This document shows, in pieces, positions 47,183 to 55,923 of a stretch of DNA of 64,000 bases. A model generated the notes under the pieces. That model had not been told where the DNA came from and did no database searches. It saw only the letters and a program-made list of their open reading frames with translations. The position numbers and the translations under genes are program-made. Source of the DNA: Nosocomiicoccus ampullae. Its GTDB lineage: Bacteria > Bacillota > Bacilli > Staphylococcales > Salinicoccaceae. The stretch is from the NCBI RefSeq assembly GCF_019357495.1, contig NZ_CP079110.1, forward strand, positions 992,001 to 1,056,000. The letters are read 5' to 3'. Positions within the stretch are counted from its first letter, which is position 1. Each line of letters opens with the position of its first letter.

Positions 47183-49134
47183 TTTTTACCTATTATTTTA
47201 ATATATGTTCTAGATGTAATTATATACATGATGATATACACAAGCATGATTATAACAATAACACTAGTATAGCTTGTGACAAATAACTTAATATCATTTA
47301 TAGCGAGTAACCCAAGCAAAGTATAAATGATTTTTGATGCAAATATTGTATGAATGATCGCAGTCACTATAGGTAATCCAAAAATCACAAGTATTTGACG
47401 GTTGATTGTAGATTTAATTAGTGAAAATGACAATCCAAGTTTTTGCATAATTTCATAATTTTCTTTGTCTGAATATCCTTCAGAAATTTGTTTGTAGTAC
47501 ATAATTAAAAATAGGCCAACGAGGAGTGTAATAGATACAACAACACCTATAAATACGAGTCCACCATTAAGTTCATAGATAGTTTTCTTTACTTCTTCTT
47601 TACTTCTTATCGGCAATTGAGTATCCGCTTCAAACGATTCAACACTTTCATCGAGTCTTTCTTTGGCATCATCATTTATTGCATTAAAAGCTAATGTTTT
47701 TGTTTCCGCACTACCACTATCATCTGTATAGTACGCCTGAAATTTCTTATATAATGTTTCATTTGGTACAACAATATATAATGCATCAATTGCAATTTGT
47801 GATTGAAGAAAGTTCTCATCAGTATAAGTGGTCTTTAGCGAATCATTATCTAAAAATTGAAAATGAGTATTTTTATTATATCGTTTCGTATTGCTGCTAA
47901 CTAAAATCTCATCATCATCTAGATTTAAATTAGTATTATAATATGCATTATGACTATCAATAGAACGTACAATCATATACATCATAGTACTTTTTGAAGG
48001 TTTGTTTAATTGATTAAAATTATCAATCTTTCCATTATTGTCAATTGCTGGTAACTCTAAAGACTTTGTCATATTTAGGGACTCTACGTCCTTATTCATT
48101 GTTAACTCATCGTACAATTGTTTAACTTCAGCAGGCTCCTTAAATACAGTTATACTCATTTCATAATCATATTTTTGAGTATGATCAACTTGTGTTTGTA
48201 TTCCACGATATGTCGTTAAACTTAGTCCAAGAGTTACGATTAAAAACGTTATGATCATCGTAATACTTGCTAACCCTACAACATGAGACTTCATACGGGA
48301 CATAAGTCCTGAAACTGTAAAAAAGTGCTTTTTATTATAATATATATTACTGCTTTTTAAAATTTTCAAAACGATAAAAGTTAATGACATAAATAAAAAA
48401 TAAGTTCCAATTAACACAAATACTACTGCTATTAATATTGTAAATAACGAATCCATAATTCCTGTAGTGGTTAATGCTAAGTAGTAACCATATATAAGTG
48501 AAATTACTCCCAATATAGATAAGATTAATATAACTAATCGTGAAGTTTTCTTTTCTCCAGCCTTCTCTGTCTTCATTAATTGAATCGGACTTTGTTTTGT
48601 AATATGAATATTACTAATAACATATAATATAACGAAAATGAAAAAGATAAATAACATTAAAAAGATACTTGCTTCAATTTTAAATGGATAATCCATAATC
48701 GATACACCAGAATTTTGAATCATCTTATTCAATGCTAAAAATATTAAATTACCAAATAAATATCCTAAAACAATACTTAATAATGATACAACTAAAAACT
48801 CTAGTACCAATTCATAAAACAGTATTAAGCGAATGTGCTTTTTCTCCATACCAAGCACTAAATTAATCGCAAACTCTTTTTTACGTCGTTTAATTACAAA
48901 GTTATGAGCATAAATAACAAATATTAAAACGAGTAAACCAACGATAACATTTGCATATTTCATTAATTTTGGTAAAAATTCATTACGTTCAATTAAATAG
49001 TCATTATAAATTAATGATAATAATATATACTCAAGTCCAAACATCACAGAAATCGCAATTACAAATGGCACAATTATCTCTCTAAGTGATTTAAAATTTC
49101 TAAAAACAAGTTTACTTATGAGTTTAAATGTCAT
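47179..49134 (-). CDS. Bce-type ABC permease (BceB/VraG-like)
   Basis: 651 residues with FtsX-type topology: ten helices and a ~210-residue extracellular domain between helices 7 and 8 (about 320-530). These permeases detect and free lipid II-cycle intermediates from antimicrobial peptides such as bacitracin or nisin. ATG at 49134 has GGTGAG upstream, 1 base past the ATPase stop. Part of a four-gene module with ATPase, kinase and regulator; specificity cannot be told from sequence alone. Confidence 0.88.
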   Translation of the reverse strand: MTFKLISKLVFRNFKSLREIIVPFVIAISVMFGLEYILLSLIYNDYLIERNEFLPKLMKYANVIVGLLVLIFVIYAHNFVIKRRKKEFAINLVLGMEKKHIRLILFYELVLEFLVVSLLSIVLGYLFGNLIFLALNKMIQNSGVSIMDYPFKIEASIFLMLFIFFIFVILYVISNIHITKQSPIQLMKTEKAGEKKTSRLVILILSILGVISLIYGYYLALTTTGIMDSLFTILIAVVFVLIGTYFLFMSLTFIVLKILKSSNIYYNKKHFFTVSGLMSRMKSHVVGLASITMIITFLIVTLGLSLTTYRGIQTQVDHTQKYDYEMSITVFKEPAEVKQLYDELTMNKDVESLNMTKSLELPAIDNNGKIDNFNQLNKPSKSTMMYMIVRSIDSHNAYYNTNLNLDDDEILVSSNTKRYNKNTHFQFLDNDSLKTTYTDENFLQSQIAIDALYIVVPNETLYKKFQAYYTDDSGSAETKTLAFNAINDDAKERLDESVESFEADTQLPIRSKEEVKKTIYELNGGLVFIGVVVSITLLVGLFLIMYYKQISEGYSDKENYEIMQKLGLSFSLIKSTINRQILVIFGLPIVTAIIHTIFASKIIYTLLGLLAINDIKLFVTSYTSVIVIIMLVYIIMYIITSRTYIKIIGKK

Positions 49135-49135
49135 T

Positions 49136-49885
49136 CTACTCACCACTTTCGCTTAACATTGTTAAACTATCAGATATTCTTTTTTGAAATGCTTGATTTG
49201 AATCGTTACCTTTATAAATTTCATGGTACACTTTACCATCTTTTATAAATAAGACACGGTTCGAAAAAGCTGCATCAGTCACTGAATGTGTAACGAGTAA
49301 AATTGTTTGATTAGACTCATTTACTTCTTGAAACAACTCCATAGTTTCTTTTGAAGTCTTTGAGTCTAATGCACCTGTAGGTTCATCTGCTAATAATATC
49401 TTCGGTTCTGTAATAAGTGCACGTGCAATAGCAACTCTTTGTTGTTGTCCCCCTGAAATTTCATAAGGAAATTTATTAATATGTGATTCTATATTCAATT
49501 CCTCTACAAGTGGTATTAGTTTTTTCTTCATAATTTTCGGTTTAACATCTGACAAGACAAGTGGCATTAATATATTATCCTTATTCGACATGGTATGAAG
49601 AACATTAAAATCTTGGAAAACAAAACCGAGTTGATCACGACGGAATTGTGCAACGTCTTTATTTTTTAACGATGATAAATCACGGCCATCAATTAAAACT
49701 GTACCTTCTGTTGGTGTATCAAAAGTTGCAATGATATTAAGTAATGTAGATTTTCCAGAACCTGATTCTCCCATTATCGCAACAAATTCACCTTCATTGA
49801 TTGAAAAATTCATATTTTTCAATGCCGTCACTTTATTATTTCCGTGACCAAATTCTTTTTTTAAGTTTTTAACTTCTAGTAACAT
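49136..49885 (-). CDS. Bce-type ABC ATPase (BceA/VraF-like)
   Basis: 249 residues. Walker A GESGSGKST, Q-loop FVFQDFNVL, signature YEISGGQQQRVAIARALI, Walker B ILLADEPTGALD and H-loop LVTHS all intact. MacB-like ATPase partner of the downstream permease. Start ATG at 49885 follows AGAGGTGAG. The intergenic upstream of it holds a BceR-type box. Confidence 0.92.
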   Translation of the reverse strand: MLLEVKNLKKEFGHGNNKVTALKNMNFSINEGEFVAIMGESGSGKSTLLNIIATFDTPTEGTVLIDGRDLSSLKNKDVAQFRRDQLGFVFQDFNVLHTMSNKDNILMPLVLSDVKPKIMKKKLIPLVEELNIESHINKFPYEISGGQQQRVAIARALITEPKILLADEPTGALDSKTSKETMELFQEVNESNQTILLVTHSVTDAAFSNRVLFIKDGKVYHEIYKGNDSNQAFQKRISDSLTMLSESGE

Positions 49886-49929
49886 TAATCTCACCTCTTG
49901 ATTATTTAATCCAAGTATAAAATACAAAA

Positions 49930-49972
49930 ATACCAAGTACATTTATATATTCTTACAAATATACTTGGTATT
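49930..49972 (-). promoter_or_regulatory. Hairpin in the leader of the Bce-type ABC operon
   Basis: Inverted repeat ATACCAAGTA/TACTTGGTAT (49929-49940 and 49962-49972) with a 22-base loop and following T-run on the minus strand. It may be a terminator for the kinase transcript or a leader hairpin reducing ABC expression. Confidence 0.45.
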
Positions 49973-49973
49973 C

Positions 49974-49987
49974 TTACATTATTGTAA
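49974..49987 (-). promoter_or_regulatory. BceR-type operator upstream of the ABC genes
   Basis: Perfect dyad TTACA-N4-TGTAA, matching the pattern known for BceR-like regulators (TnACA-N4-TGTAA). It covers the last codons and stop of the kinase gene. The neighbouring response regulator is the obvious candidate to bind it. Confidence 0.6.
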
Positions 49988-50881
49988 GGTTGTAGACTGT
50001 TTAAATTTTATTTTGAAAATAGTATACTCATTTAACTTTGAATCTACAGATACTTTTTGGTTTAAACGACGTGAAATTTTGCGAACTATATACAAACCGA
50101 CACCACTTGATTTTTCATCAAGCATACCATTAAAACCCGAATATCCTTTATCAAAAATCTTTGGTAAATCCGATTCAGAAATTCCGATACCAGTATCATG
50201 AATGACTAACTCGTTAGTTCTTTGATCAAAGTAAATATAAATGTCATTCCCTTTTGCATATTTTAATGAATTGTTTAAAATTTGTTCTATCATAACTGTA
50301 CTCCACTTTGGATCAGTAAGAACAATTGAATCAATTTTTTCATAATGTAATTTCGTTTTATTATGAATAAAAATCATTGCATATCTTTTTATAATATTTT
50401 GAATGATAGTATCTAATTCTATTTCTTTAAATGACATATCTGTAGATTCATTCATAATTTTTAAATAGTTTAGCGCCAAATTTGTATAGTTATCAATTTG
50501 TATGATTTCTTGTAAAATTTCTTCTTTATTATTTTCATCTTTTCTTTCAAGTAGCAATTTTGAAGCAGTAATAGGTGTTTTAATCTGATGCACCCACAAT
50601 AAAAAGTAAGATTCAATTTCTTCTTGGTAACTACTTTGCTTATTTTTTAATTGCTGAATTTGTTTTTCTAATATTTCTATTTGCTTTGTTTTGTTCTCCT
50701 CATCAATAAAAGTAAAAAAGTGAGTAATAAAATAAATCACGTATATAATAATAATAATAGAAACACTTAATAAATAAGCTCGAAACATAAAATCAAATAA
50801 ATAAAATACAATTAAAAATAAAAGTAGTATAAGCGCAATAATTAAAAGTTCATTTTTCTTACTATATATATACCGTTTCAT
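49979..50881 (-). CDS. BceS-type intramembrane-sensing histidine kinase
   Basis: 300 residues: two membrane helices joined by only a few residues (LLIIALILLLFLIVFYLF and YLLSVSIIIIIYVIYFI), so no external sensor; the transporter acts as the sensor in this class. H-box LLWVHQIKTPITASKLLL (phospho-His), N-box EQILNNSLKYAK, G-box HDTGIGISESD, GVGLYIV. Directly follows the regulator. Confidence 0.92.
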   Translation of the reverse strand: MKRYIYSKKNELLIIALILLLFLIVFYLFDFMFRAYLLSVSIIIIIYVIYFITHFFTFIDEENKTKQIEILEKQIQQLKNKQSSYQEEIESYFLLWVHQIKTPITASKLLLERKDENNKEEILQEIIQIDNYTNLALNYLKIMNESTDMSFKEIELDTIIQNIIKRYAMIFIHNKTKLHYEKIDSIVLTDPKWSTVMIEQILNNSLKYAKGNDIYIYFDQRTNELVIHDTGIGISESDLPKIFDKGYSGFNGMLDEKSSGVGLYIVRKISRRLNQKVSVDSKLNEYTIFKIKFKQSTTLQ

Positions 50882-51556
50882 TTAATCATCCTTTAATCGG
50901 TAACCATAATTCTTTTTCGTTTCAATAGCTCCTTCTAAATCAATCGATTTTAATTTCTTTCTCAGTCGAGCAATGTTTACCGCTAGTGTATTATCATCAA
51001 TAAAATGAGAAGACTCCCAACATCTCTCAATAAGTGAATTACGACTCACAAAGTGATTTAAGTTTTGGAGTAATAGTTGCATGATTAGGTATTCTGTATG
51101 TGTAAATTCTATTGATTTTTCTTTATATGTAAACATCATCGTATCCAATGAGAGATTATATTTTCCTTTTTTCAATACATTTAAATCCTCATTAAATTCA
51201 TATGTTCGTCTAATTAATGCTTGAATTTTACTGATGACAACATTCATATTAAAAGGCTTTTCTATAAAATCATCTCCACCCATTTGCATCGCCATAACTT
51301 GATCCATACTTTCATGTCTAGAACTAATGAATACAATAGGAACTGTTGAAAATTTACGAATTTCTTGACACCAATAATATCCATTATAAGAAGGTAAATT
51401 AATATCTAGCAAAATAATATGGGGTTTTAATTCTTTTACTTGTTCAGTAATTGTATTGAAATTCTCAACATAATTAACTTTAAAGTTCCATTTGTTTAAT
51501 TCTAATTTAAAACTCTCTCTTATTATTTTGTCATCTTCTATAATTAATATTTTCAT
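50882..51556 (-). CDS. BceR-type response regulator (OmpR family)
   Basis: 224 residues: receiver with phospho-Asp in PHIILLDINLPSYNG and Lys in IEKPFN, plus a winged-helix DNA-binding domain (FTHTEYLIMQLLLQN to YGYRLKDD). AAGGTGC-like SD lies upstream of ATG at 51556. Stop abuts the kinase start. Binds BceR boxes in homologues. Confidence 0.93.
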   Translation of the reverse strand: MKILIIEDDKIIRESFKLELNKWNFKVNYVENFNTITEQVKELKPHIILLDINLPSYNGYYWCQEIRKFSTVPIVFISSRHESMDQVMAMQMGGDDFIEKPFNMNVVISKIQALIRRTYEFNEDLNVLKKGKYNLSLDTMMFTYKEKSIEFTHTEYLIMQLLLQNLNHFVSRNSLIERCWESSHFIDDNTLAVNIARLRKKLKSIDLEGAIETKKNYGYRLKDD

Positions 51557-51822
51557 AAAGCACCTCTTTGAAAAAGAAAGTTTTTTTGAAACTACTCTTA
51601 AATATAAATAATTGAAGCAATAAAATAAATTTTATTTATAAACTATTTTCACTATATTCAATATAAATTTTAGCAGATTTCATCCTATGTACAATGTCGT
51701 TGAAAGTCTGATAATAAATTCGTTTTATTAATAATATTTCTTAACATAGAATGAATACTACTGTTTTTATTTACATTTATATGGTTAAATAAATGTAAGA
51801 ATATTTAGAAAAGAGTGTTTAT
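51557..51822. promoter_or_regulatory. Divergent regulatory region between bceR-like and iadA genes
   Basis: AT-rich spacer holding a 9-bp dyad TTACATTTA-N10-TAAATGTAA (51771-51798) just upstream of iadA, a candidate operator. The dyad halves resemble BceR half-sites but with a different spacing. No gene or RNA motif is seen in the remainder. Confidence 0.45.
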
Positions 51823-52974
51823 ATGTTTACATTAATTAAAAATGCTAACCTTTTTACACCGAAGCATTTAGGTAAAAAAGATATCTTATTTACTCAAAAT
51901 AAAATATTAAAAATTGAAGATGAAATCGATGTTCAACCGCTTCAACAATTATTTACAGTTAAAATTATTGACGCTAAAAATAACTATGTTGTTCCTGGGT
52001 TTATTGATCCTCATATTCACTTACTTGGCGGCGGTGGTGAAGGCGGTTTTGAAAAGCGTACACCTGAAGTGCAGTTAAGTGATTTAATTAAATCAGGGTT
52101 AACGACTGTCGTTGGATTACTCGGTACTGACGGTACAACGAGACATGTTACTTCCCTACTCGCTAAAGCACGTGGGTTAGAAAAAGAAGGTGCGTCTACA
52201 TTTATGTACACAGGTAACTACGACGTCCCAACTCCAACGATTACAGGTAACGTTAAAGACGATATTATTTTAATCGATAAAATCATCGGAACTGCTGAAA
52301 TTGCAATTTCAGATTCAAGATCTGGCCAGCCAACTGTTCAAGATCTTGCAAAAATTATTGGAGATTCACGTGTTGGTGGATTAATTGGAGGAAAAGTTGG
52401 CGTTACACACTTCCATACTGGTCCAGGTAAAGATTACTTATCACCATTACATGAAATTATCGATCAATACGAACTTCCAGCTTCAAAAATATATGCAACA
52501 CATATTAATAGAAGTAAATCATTAATGAACGATGCGATTGCACTTGGTAAAAAAGGTGCATTTATCGATATTACATGTGACTACGATACGGCTTTTGGAT
52601 GGGTAAAATATTATGTAGAAAATGATGGACAGTTATCACAACTCACACTATCCACTGACGGGAATGGAAGTTTACCGACATTTGACGAGAATGGCAAACT
52701 AACAGGATTAGAAGTTGCTCCGACAGATACGATTATTAAAACGATTCAAAAAGTTGTTGAACATAATATTCTAAGTTTAGAAGATGCATTAACACTTGTG
52801 ACAACAAATACGAGTCAAGCATTAGAATTAGAGTCAAAAGGAAAAATTGAAAAAGATTATGATGCAGATTTATTAATCATTAATAAAGATACCTTTAAAT
52901 TAAACGAGGTCTTTATGAAAGGTAGACAAATGATGTCAAATGGTGCTGTCGTTGTAAAAGGAACATTTGAATAA
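51823..52974 (+). CDS. iadA: Isoaspartyl dipeptidase IadA
   Basis: 383 residues of the amidohydrolase (M38) superfamily. Zinc motif VVPGFIDPHIHLLGGGGEGG, TTVVGLLGTDGTTRH, YTGNYDVPTPT, VTHFHTGPGKD (His) and LSTDGNGSLP (catalytic Asp). Cleaves iso-Asp peptides during protein damage turnover or as a colanic relation. GAAAAGAGTG precedes ATG. Followed by an NhaC antiporter, perhaps exporting peptide products or exchanging ions. Confidence 0.94.
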   Translation: MFTLIKNANLFTPKHLGKKDILFTQNKILKIEDEIDVQPLQQLFTVKIIDAKNNYVVPGFIDPHIHLLGGGGEGGFEKRTPEVQLSDLIKSGLTTVVGLLGTDGTTRHVTSLLAKARGLEKEGASTFMYTGNYDVPTPTITGNVKDDIILIDKIIGTAEIAISDSRSGQPTVQDLAKIIGDSRVGGLIGGKVGVTHFHTGPGKDYLSPLHEIIDQYELPASKIYATHINRSKSLMNDAIALGKKGAFIDITCDYDTAFGWVKYYVENDGQLSQLTLSTDGNGSLPTFDENGKLTGLEVAPTDTIIKTIQKVVEHNILSLEDALTLVTTNTSQALELESKGKIEKDYDADLLIINKDTFKLNEVFMKGRQMMSNGAVVVKGTFE

Positions 52975-52997
52975 AATAATGAAAGTACGTGACGTAT

Positions 52998-54407
52998 ATG
53001 AAAAGAAAACCTACGTTGTTTGAAGCAGTATTACCAATTATTATAATGCTTCTTTTCTTATCAATTGGTTTTGGTATCTTAAAACTTAGACCAGAACCAC
53101 TATTAATACTATCTTCAGTATTTGCTGCATTAATTACTTTAAAACTTGGATATTCTTGGCAAGAAATGATGGACGGTATACAAGAAAAAATATCACTTGC
53201 AATGCCATCAATTTTAATATTAATTTCAATTGGTATTTTAATTGGTACATGGATGATTGCTGGAACAATTCCAATGTTAATTTACTACGGTGTTCAAATG
53301 ATTAACCCAAAATATATTTTAGTCATTTCATTTGTCGTTGCGGCAATAATCGCTGTCGTGACAGGTACGTCATGGGGTGCTGTCGGTACCGTTGGCGTAG
53401 CATTAATTGGTATAGCTACAGGACTTGAAGCAAACATATCAGCAACTGCAGGCGCAATTGTTGCTGGTGCATTTTTTGGAGATAAGCTCTCTCCTCTTTC
53501 AGACACAACGATTTTAGCACCTATCGCTGCGGGGAGTGAGCTATATGATCATATTAAACATATGCTATGGACAACGATACCAGCAACAATTTTATCTTTG
53601 ATTGTATATTTTATTGTTGGTTTAAATGTTGAATCAAAAACTATTGAATCACCACTCGCACAAAACATGATAATCGAGTTAGAACAAATGTTTAATTGGA
53701 ATATATTATTACTCATTCCACCAATTATTATTTTATACGGCACAATTAGAAGATATCCAACACTTCCTGTGATTATTATATCTTCAATTACTGCAGGAAT
53801 TATTGCAATGATTTTTCAAAAATCGACGATTCAAGATGTGTTCTTATCAACAGTCAGTGGTTTTAATGTCGACATGGTAACAAAAATCCAAGTTACAGAA
53901 AATGATATTATGCCCGAAGTTCTCAGACTCGTAAATCAAGGCGGTATGGAAGCGATGACGTCTGTTGTTTTAATTGCCTTCGCGGCATTTGTGTTCGCTG
54001 GAATTATTACCACATCTGGATCTTTAGAAGTGATTATTGAAGCACTTTTAAAAGTAGTAAAAAGAACAGGGGATTTAATATTAGCAACCGTTTTATCTTG
54101 TATGACTATGGCTTTAGTTACTGGTAATTCTTACTTATCAATTATTGTACCCGGTGAAATGTACAAAGATACATATAAGATGAAAAAGCTCGCACCAAAA
54201 AACTTATCAAGAACATTGGAGGATTCTGGAACAGTAATTGTTCCACTTATCCCTTGGTCAAGTGCCGGTGTTTTTATGGCAGCTACACTTGGTGTCCCTA
54301 CCCTTTCTTATGCACCGTGGGCAATTTTGTGTTACACAGGATTTATATTTGCAATCATATTAGGTTATACAGGTATTGGAATTACTCAATTAGATGAAGA
54401 AAAATAA
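52998..54407 (+). CDS. NhaC-family Na+/H+ (or substrate/ion) antiporter
   Basis: 469 residues, about 12 helices. Family motifs: GTSWGAVGTVGVALIGI, FGDKLSPLSDTTILAPIA, and TGNSYLSIIVPGEM. Could be sodium/proton exchange or amino-acid/malate-lactate type antiport. ATG at 52998 is 23 bases after iadA; SD weak (GAAAG), so operon with iadA likely. Confidence 0.88.
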   Translation: MKRKPTLFEAVLPIIIMLLFLSIGFGILKLRPEPLLILSSVFAALITLKLGYSWQEMMDGIQEKISLAMPSILILISIGILIGTWMIAGTIPMLIYYGVQMINPKYILVISFVVAAIIAVVTGTSWGAVGTVGVALIGIATGLEANISATAGAIVAGAFFGDKLSPLSDTTILAPIAAGSELYDHIKHMLWTTIPATILSLIVYFIVGLNVESKTIESPLAQNMIIELEQMFNWNILLLIPPIIILYGTIRRYPTLPVIIISSITAGIIAMIFQKSTIQDVFLSTVSGFNVDMVTKIQVTENDIMPEVLRLVNQGGMEAMTSVVLIAFAAFVFAGIITTSGSLEVIIEALLKVVKRTGDLILATVLSCMTMALVTGNSYLSIIVPGEMYKDTYKMKKLAPKNLSRTLEDSGTVIVPLIPWSSAGVFMAATLGVPTLSYAPWAILCYTGFIFAIILGYTGIGITQLDEEK

Positions 54408-54432
54408 AAACAACCGAAAATTCTTATAAAAT

Positions 54433-54475
54433 AAAAAGGCAAGATTCTATATTTTAATTAGAATCTTGCCTTAAA
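54433..54475 (+). terminator. Terminator hairpin, copy A of a repeat found three times
   Basis: Stem AGGCAAGATTCTA/TAGAATCTTGCCT with loop TATTTTAAT. Nearly the same 40 bases occur at 58974-59012 and 61048-61086, each at the end of a toxin gene or remnant. It ends nhaC in one direction. Confidence 0.75.
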
Positions 54476-54666
54476 TGTTTTTTTTATAAATATTTGAACG
54501 ATGCCCTACAGAAATGATATTAATAATAATTTTATCATCATCAATTCTAGTTATTATTCTGTATTTTCCTATACGATATCTCCAATATTCATTCAGATTT
54601 CCTTTTAAACTTTTCTCATGTTTTCTAGGGTTTTCTGTATCTTTTAGATTTTTTCTATCCAGCTGA
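54471..54666 (-). pseudogene. RelE-type toxin, N-terminus deleted
   Basis: The frame reads ISWIEKNLKDTENPRKHEKS, LKGNLNEYWRYRIGKYRIIT and ends IYKKNI, clearly the C-terminal two-thirds of a RelE/ParE toxin (catalytic surface Arg and Tyr residues present). The first ~22 residues are missing, and no start codon or SD precedes. The frame is two bases out from the antitoxin in front. Inactive as it stands. Confidence 0.75.
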
Positions 54667-54831
54667 TTAAAATTTTACTTTTTCTTTTAATAGTTCCATA
54701 TCGTATTCATCTTCCAATTTCTCTTTTAATGCTTCTTTTAATATAGTGGATAGTGGCATATCGTGAATTTCTGCGTAATCATTAAACAATTTGCTTTTTT
54801 CTTTATTTAGTCTAACAGTAACTGTGGACAT
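54667..54831 (-). pseudogene. RelB/DUF6290-type antitoxin, C-terminally truncated
   Basis: 54 codons: MSTVTVRLNKEKSKLFNDYA followed by EIHDMPLSTILKEALKEKL, a ribbon-helix-helix DNA-binding module. Usual relatives have ~70-85 residues, so the toxin-binding tail is lost; a single deletion seems to have removed it together with the toxin N-terminus. SD GAGGAG and ATG at 54831 are intact, so a DNA-binding peptide could still be made. Confidence 0.7.
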
Positions 54832-54856
54832 AGTATCACTCCTCAAAGTGATTTAG

Positions 54857-54902
54857 TTGTTTTTGTGTAATTCTTATTCTGTATCATCCGCTTAAATTCC
54901 CT
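54857..54902 (-). pseudogene. Fossil of a yoeB toxin gene
   Basis: A 46-base stretch aligns with the intact yoeB at about 59080-59125 and, on the minus strand, reads NLSG-stop-YRIRITQK where the gene has NLSGWYSRRITQE. In frame stop and flanking loss show it is dead. Confidence 0.6.
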
Positions 54903-54916
54903 GCACTTTTAAAATA

Positions 54917-54952
54917 AAAAGCCCTATGATCCGTTTAGGATTGTAAGGCTGA
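54917..54952 (-). terminator. Hairpin, copy A of the element preceding pemK/yefM
   Basis: Imperfect stem AGCCCTATGATCC/GGATTGTAAGGCT with loop GTTTA. A related hairpin lies at 59606-59650, so the fossil module has the same layout as the intact one. Confidence 0.5.
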
Positions 54953-54971
54953 CCTATAAATAAATTTTGTA

Positions 54972-55154
54972 TTAAACATCTTCAATTTGAGTTATTATTT
55001 TATCTTCTAAAACATCAGTATAGAAATATTCAATTTTATTTTGCGTATTTAACCAGTTTTTAACAATATCCTCTATTATCACTTTTGTACAATATTTAGA
55101 ACATGCTCTTTCTTTATACTCAATTAAATCATTCCTTATTTTAATAAGTATCAA
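54972..55154 (-). CDS. 60-codon ORF at the end of the peptide-maturation operon, unknown
   Basis: Reads from a TTG at 55154 through NDLIEYKERACSKYCTKVII to TDVLEDKIITQIEDV. It overlaps the permease stop by 14 bases, which argues for translational coupling; AGGAG lies nearby. A second TTG start (LIEYKE) with AAGGAATG is equally possible. Two cysteines (CSKYC) are present. I do not recognise it; it could be a conserved small partner, a remnant, or chance. Confidence 0.4.
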   Translation of the reverse strand: MILIKIRNDLIEYKERACSKYCTKVIIEDIVKNWLNTQNKIEYFYTDVLEDKIITQIEDV

Positions 55155-55923
55155 AGACTCCTGTTTTTCTTTGTCTTTTTAAAATTAAATTAAATATAAC
55201 TACTCCTAAAATAAGCCAGGAAATATTAATTAATATATACTCTACTGAAATTAGTATACTTATTTCACGATTTAAGATAAAATTTCTGGCAATATCAACA
55301 CCAAGTGTAAATGGAATTAGATCTAATACTTTTAAATGTATTATATTGACTGAGTTCGATATAAATAAAAGAATACCTTGAAATAGCATAATAAACTGGC
55401 CAATACTTTTTTCTATTAACGTTAATCCGCCAAATATTAATCCAATTCCGAACATTCCAACTATAGAAGGAATAACAATTATAAAAGATAATAATATTCT
55501 TATTAATGTATTAACATCTAATTCAATGTAAAAATACGCAAACATTAAGACTACAAACACACTTAATAGAGAAAAAATCATACTAATAAATACATTTGCA
55601 AACATTAATATTATTGGAGATACAGTACTTTGTAGTCGCAATTCTAACGTACCAGTATTAAAATTGCTCTCTATTAAGGATGAACTAAACCCCAATGCTA
55701 CAATACTTAATTGCCAAAATATTACTCCTATTAAAACAAATATTTGAGCCTGTGTTTTATCGATATTGTAAGTTGCAATAAAAGCATCTCCATTTTGAAA
55801 AAATAATGCAATAATATATATAGCAAAAAATATGACAAAGTCACTTATGAAACCAATCTTATATTGTATTGAAGATTTTATAGATAGTAATAGTTCATAT
55901 TTAATAGCTTTAAGAGTCACCAT
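55141..55923 (-). CDS. ABC-2-type transporter permease
   Basis: 260 residues with six predicted helices, N-terminal YELLLSIKSSIQYKIGFISD typical of the ABC-2/YhgE-like exporters. Frame fully open. Its start overlaps the ATPase gene by 14 bases. With the ATPase it probably exported the product of the decayed peptide-maturation operon. Confidence 0.85.
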   Translation of the reverse strand: MVTLKAIKYELLLSIKSSIQYKIGFISDFVIFFAIYIIALFFQNGDAFIATYNIDKTQAQIFVLIGVIFWQLSIVALGFSSSLIESNFNTGTLELRLQSTVSPIILMFANVFISMIFSLLSVFVVLMFAYFYIELDVNTLIRILLSFIIVIPSIVGMFGIGLIFGGLTLIEKSIGQFIMLFQGILLFISNSVNIIHLKVLDLIPFTLGVDIARNFILNREISILISVEYILINISWLILGVVIFNLILKRQRKTGVFDTY

